DNA of 64,000 bases, from NCBI GenBank assembly GCA_963837355.1, contig CAWIMY010000007.1, positions 1,426,001-1,490,000 on the forward strand, read 5' to 3'. Both the position numbers and the translations under genes were made by a program. Numbering within the stretch: position 1 is the stretch's first letter; every line of letters begins with the position of its first letter. The stretch comes from Aureispira sp963837355. GTDB lineage: Bacteria > Bacteroidota > Bacteroidia > Chitinophagales > Saprospiraceae. This document shows, piece after piece, positions 61,416 to 64,000 of the stretch. The notes beneath the pieces were generated by a model. It searched no databases. It was given only the letters and a program-made list of their open reading frames with translations, and had not been told where the DNA came from.

Positions 61416-61729
61416 AACCACTAGTGTTTGAAGGAGTAAAGGGAAAGGACAAAGATACGAACAAGCCCGCAGCGCCCAAAATTAAAGGGCTATTCTTGCC
61501 TTATTAATGAATAACTGCTAAATTGTTGCAAGCCTTTTGTCCTTTTCGGCAGAATAGACTAGATTATGAATCGAGTTGTATCAAGACTGAAAAGAAGAGG
61601 ACTCGAACCCAGCTTGCCTATAGAGTCGTTAGCGCAGCTAAACGAAAAACAAGGTCTTGTTCTTAACCAATTATTCCTGATAAAGTCCAATAGCGCTCTT
61701 GGCTTTTGAACCTTTAAAATTAGCAAACA
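61416..61729. other. Divergent intergenic region with a tRNA-like fragment
   Basis: This 314-bp gap has the promoter above and, at about 61592-61612, a minus-strand stretch GGGTTCGAGTCC resembling a tRNA T-arm, but without an intact tRNA around it. No other feature is seen. Confidence 0.4.
61450..61457 (-). promoter_or_regulatory. Promoter -7 box of the K/T/P-rich gene
   Basis: Read on the minus strand this is TATCTTTG, an exact TAnnTTTG box, about 35 bp before the ATG at 61415. Confidence 0.55.
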
Positions 61730-63976
61730 ATGAAACAGCCCAGCTATTCTTTTATGAAACCCTTTGGATGGGGATGTTTATTGGCTACGACTCTATGGTG
61801 GAGCAGTTGCCAAGAGAAAACGCCTTCTTCTGCTACCAAGACCGAGCCGAATGTAGCAGCGCCTTCATCGGTCTATTTAAAACACCCTGATAAAATAACA
61901 ATGGATTATCCTGAGACTAAGCGCGTGGCAATTCGCGATACTTTTTTTGATGTGGTCGTAGAAGATCCTTACCGCTGGTTGGAGGAGGCCGTTACGGAGG
62001 AGCCCGAAAAGGAAATTAACCAATGGGTAGCCGCACAGAGTAAGTTGGCCCGGACTTATCTAGATGGTATTTCCTACCGCGATCAAATTGCTAAACGCCT
62101 AGAACAACTCTACGATTACGAGCGCCAATCGGCACCGATGAAAGAAGGCGGGGCTATGTATTATTATAAGAATAATGGCCTACAAAATCAAGCGGTTATG
62201 TACCGAAAAGCGACTTGGGATAGCCCTAAAGAAGACGTGTTTATTGATCCAAATACCTTGTCAGAGGATGGAACGGTTTCTTTGGGTGGGGTCAATTTTT
62301 CTAAAGATGGTCGTTATGCAGCTTACCAAACTTCCGCGTCGGGCTCGGATTGGAGAAGCGTGCAATTGATTGATACCAAAACCAGTAAGCAACTGGAGGA
62401 TAAAGTAGATTGGTTGCGTTATTCGGGCGTATCTTGGTTCAAAGATGGCTTTTTCTACAGCCGCTACGGCGACAACTCTGGCGAAGATAAATTTGTGGAG
62501 CAAAATCAATTTCACAAAGTCTATTACCACCAAGTAGGCACGCCCCAATCGGCCGATGAGTTGATTTTTGCCGACCGCACCCAGCCTTCTCGCAACTACG
62601 GCGTAGGCGCGACAGAAGACGAACAATACTTGATTCTCACGATGACCGAATCGACTAGTGGCAACGCCTTGTATTATAAAAAAGCCGATAATGAAGAGGA
62701 GGAATTTATCCGTTTGATTGATAATTTCGACCATGATTATTATGTGATCGATAATGTCGGTAACAGCTTATTGGTGTATACCAATTACAAAGCACCCACC
62801 TATCAACTGTTGAGCATCGACTTGGATAAACCCGCACCCAAACATTGGAAATCCGTTATTCCCGCTCGCGAAAAAGCTACATTGAACGGCGTGCAAGTAA
62901 TTGGAGGGCGTTTGGTGGCCACTTATACCAAAGAAATTACCAACGAACTGGAAGTGTTTGAAAAAGATGGCACGCCTGTCGGCGTTATTGCCTTGCCTGA
63001 TATGGTGAGCAAAACCGCGCCTGTCACAATTGGCGGGTTAACAGGAAAAGCCGAGGAAACGGAAGCGTATTATACCCTTACCTCGTTTACCATCCCTAGT
63101 ACTATTTGTAAACTCAACGTCAAAACGCTGCAATCAAGTGTTTGGAAACAGCCCAAAATTGATTTCAACCCCAAGGATTACCAAGTAGAATACACTCATT
63201 ATAAATCTAAGGATGGCACATCTATTCCAATTAGTATTGTTTATAAAAAAGGCGTAAAAAGAGATGGTACCAACCCCACCTTATTGTATGGGTATGGTGG
63301 TTTTAATATCAGTATTCTACCGAGTTTTGCCTTGACACGCTTGCCCTTTTTAGAAAAAGGTGGTATTTATGCCGTGGCCAACATTCGCGGTGGTGGCGAA
63401 ATGGGCACGAACTGGCACCTAGCAGGCACCCAGCTCAAAAAGCAAAACGTATTCGACGACTTTATCGCCGCAGCCGAGTATTTGATCGAACAGAAATATA
63501 CTTCCTCTGAGAAATTAGCCATCGAAGGGCGCTCCAATGGAGGTTTACTGGTAGGCGCTTGTATGACGCAGCGCCCCGAGTTGTACCGTGTCGCTTTTCC
63601 AATTGTAGGTGTATTGGATATGATGCGTTACCACACCTTTACCATTGGCCACTTTTGGGCGGCGGATTATGGACGTAGCGACGACGAAACACAGTATAAG
63701 AACTTGCTGGCCTATTCGCCTGTACACAACGTGCGTCCTGCCGAGTACCCTGCTACGATGGTGATGACGGCGGATCACGATGATCGCGTGGTGCCTGCCC
63801 ACTCTTTCAAATTTGGAGCGGCCTTGCAGGCCAACAATATGGGCAAGCGCCCTGTTATCATTCGCATTGACCGAAAAGCGGGACACGGCGCAGGCAAGCC
63901 CACTGCTAAAATCATTGAAGAGGAAGCCGATAAATTAGCGTTTTTGTTCTTTAATTTGGGTGTCGATTGGAAATAA
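61730..63976 (+). CDS. S9A prolyl oligopeptidase, lipoprotein
   Basis: A 748-residue serine peptidase with a lipoprotein signal (GCLLATTLWWSSCQE, lipobox WSSC). The beta-propeller N-terminal half has DPYRWLEEAVTEEPEKEINQ, a normal S9A start. The C-terminal alpha/beta-hydrolase domain has NPTLLYGYGGFNISILPSF, GGIYAVANIRGGGEMG, IEGRSNGGLLVGACMTQRPE with nucleophile Ser602, MTADHDDRVVPAHSFKFGA (Asp near 684) and RKAGHGAGKP with His719. It cleaves short peptides after proline and is exported to the periplasm or outer membrane. It is the last gene in the window and is complete. Confidence 0.93.
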   Translation: MKQPSYSFMKPFGWGCLLATTLWWSSCQEKTPSSATKTEPNVAAPSSVYLKHPDKITMDYPETKRVAIRDTFFDVVVEDPYRWLEEAVTEEPEKEINQWVAAQSKLARTYLDGISYRDQIAKRLEQLYDYERQSAPMKEGGAMYYYKNNGLQNQAVMYRKATWDSPKEDVFIDPNTLSEDGTVSLGGVNFSKDGRYAAYQTSASGSDWRSVQLIDTKTSKQLEDKVDWLRYSGVSWFKDGFFYSRYGDNSGEDKFVEQNQFHKVYYHQVGTPQSADELIFADRTQPSRNYGVGATEDEQYLILTMTESTSGNALYYKKADNEEEEFIRLIDNFDHDYYVIDNVGNSLLVYTNYKAPTYQLLSIDLDKPAPKHWKSVIPAREKATLNGVQVIGGRLVATYTKEITNELEVFEKDGTPVGVIALPDMVSKTAPVTIGGLTGKAEETEAYYTLTSFTIPSTICKLNVKTLQSSVWKQPKIDFNPKDYQVEYTHYKSKDGTSIPISIVYKKGVKRDGTNPTLLYGYGGFNISILPSFALTRLPFLEKGGIYAVANIRGGGEMGTNWHLAGTQLKKQNVFDDFIAAAEYLIEQKYTSSEKLAIEGRSNGGLLVGACMTQRPELYRVAFPIVGVLDMMRYHTFTIGHFWAADYGRSDDETQYKNLLAYSPVHNVRPAEYPATMVMTADHDDRVVPAHSFKFGAALQANNMGKRPVIIRIDRKAGHGAGKPTAKIIEEEADKLAFLFFNLGVDWK

Positions 63977-64000
63977 TACCTATAATCACAAATGAGGGAT

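Noticed and set aside
61592..61625. Possible tRNA gene on the minus strand
   Set aside because: Only a T-loop-like TTCGAGT is present; the T-stem does not pair well (C-T and T-C mismatches) and no anticodon or acceptor stem is found. Kept only as a low-interest fragment.
15635..61656. Motif GAAAAA(A)CAAGGTC at 15635, 29323 and 61644
   Set aside because: A 14-mer shared by two sites in 64 kb, with a 13-mer at a third, is expected by chance several times, especially in A-rich DNA. Flanks do not match.

Overview
The window looks like chromosomal DNA of a free-living member of the Bacteroidota, perhaps a Saprospiria or Cytophagia relative; the class is an inference. The signs are C-terminal type IX secretion (T9SS) sorting domains, a TonB-dependent receptor with a carboxypeptidase-regulatory-like N-terminus, DUF4199 proteins, OmpH/Skp paralogues, an absence of strong Shine-Dalgarno sequences, and many Bacteroidota-type promoter boxes (TAnnTTTG near -7, sometimes TTG/TTTG near -33). 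Gene content is mostly housekeeping and envelope, with no phage, transposase or CRISPR array.

Layout: 1-5.5 kb, a partial acyltransferase, a TPR protein, ung and the rpsF-rpsR-rplI operon. 5.6-7.6 kb, a two-gene RloA/RloB-type ATPase plus Toprim-like pair, a probable defence module, with a perfect palindrome upstream. 7.9-20.2 kb, a giant TPR protein, an outer-membrane barrel, a lipoprotein, proC, a T9SS cargo, a sugar-phosphate transferase, a SpeD-SpeE fusion and a peptidoglycan-binding/hydrolase-like protein. 20.3-29.9 kb, yidC, a histidine kinase, a heme-type TonB receptor, a phosphodiesterase-like protein, an M43-type metalloprotease and a Spo0M-like protein. 29.9-39.1 kb, a cobalamin riboswitch ahead of a beta-propeller-like T9SS cargo, then a formate-related group (fdhD, FdhF/YdeP-type oxidoreductase, fhs). 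39.4-41.9 kb, a TPR protein, folP and miaE. 42.2-51.7 kb, an envelope block: a 981-aa coiled-coil protein built from 40-residue repeats, four tandem OmpH/Skp paralogues and two tandem CtpA-type proteases. 51.8-60.2 kb, DUF4199 proteins, two glycosyltransferases around three RDD membrane proteins, a TerB-like protein, an unknown membrane protein and rfbC-rfbD. The window ends with a K/T/P-rich secreted protein and an S9 prolyl oligopeptidase.

Two points shape the reading. First, seven genes, including essential yidC (twice) and fhs, are split by apparent one-base frameshifts. Several lie in short homopolymers, so consensus errors are more likely than pseudogenes; these genes are annotated as joined. 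Second, two families of short palindrome-ended non-coding repeats occur, each with two copies in the window, and both look like non-autonomous mobile or REP/MITE-like elements.

The most interesting items are the 40-residue-repeat coiled coil with its Skp array, the riboswitch-controlled T9SS cargo that may be a cobalamin-capturing BtuG analogue, the two repeat families, and the RloAB pair with its candidate operator.
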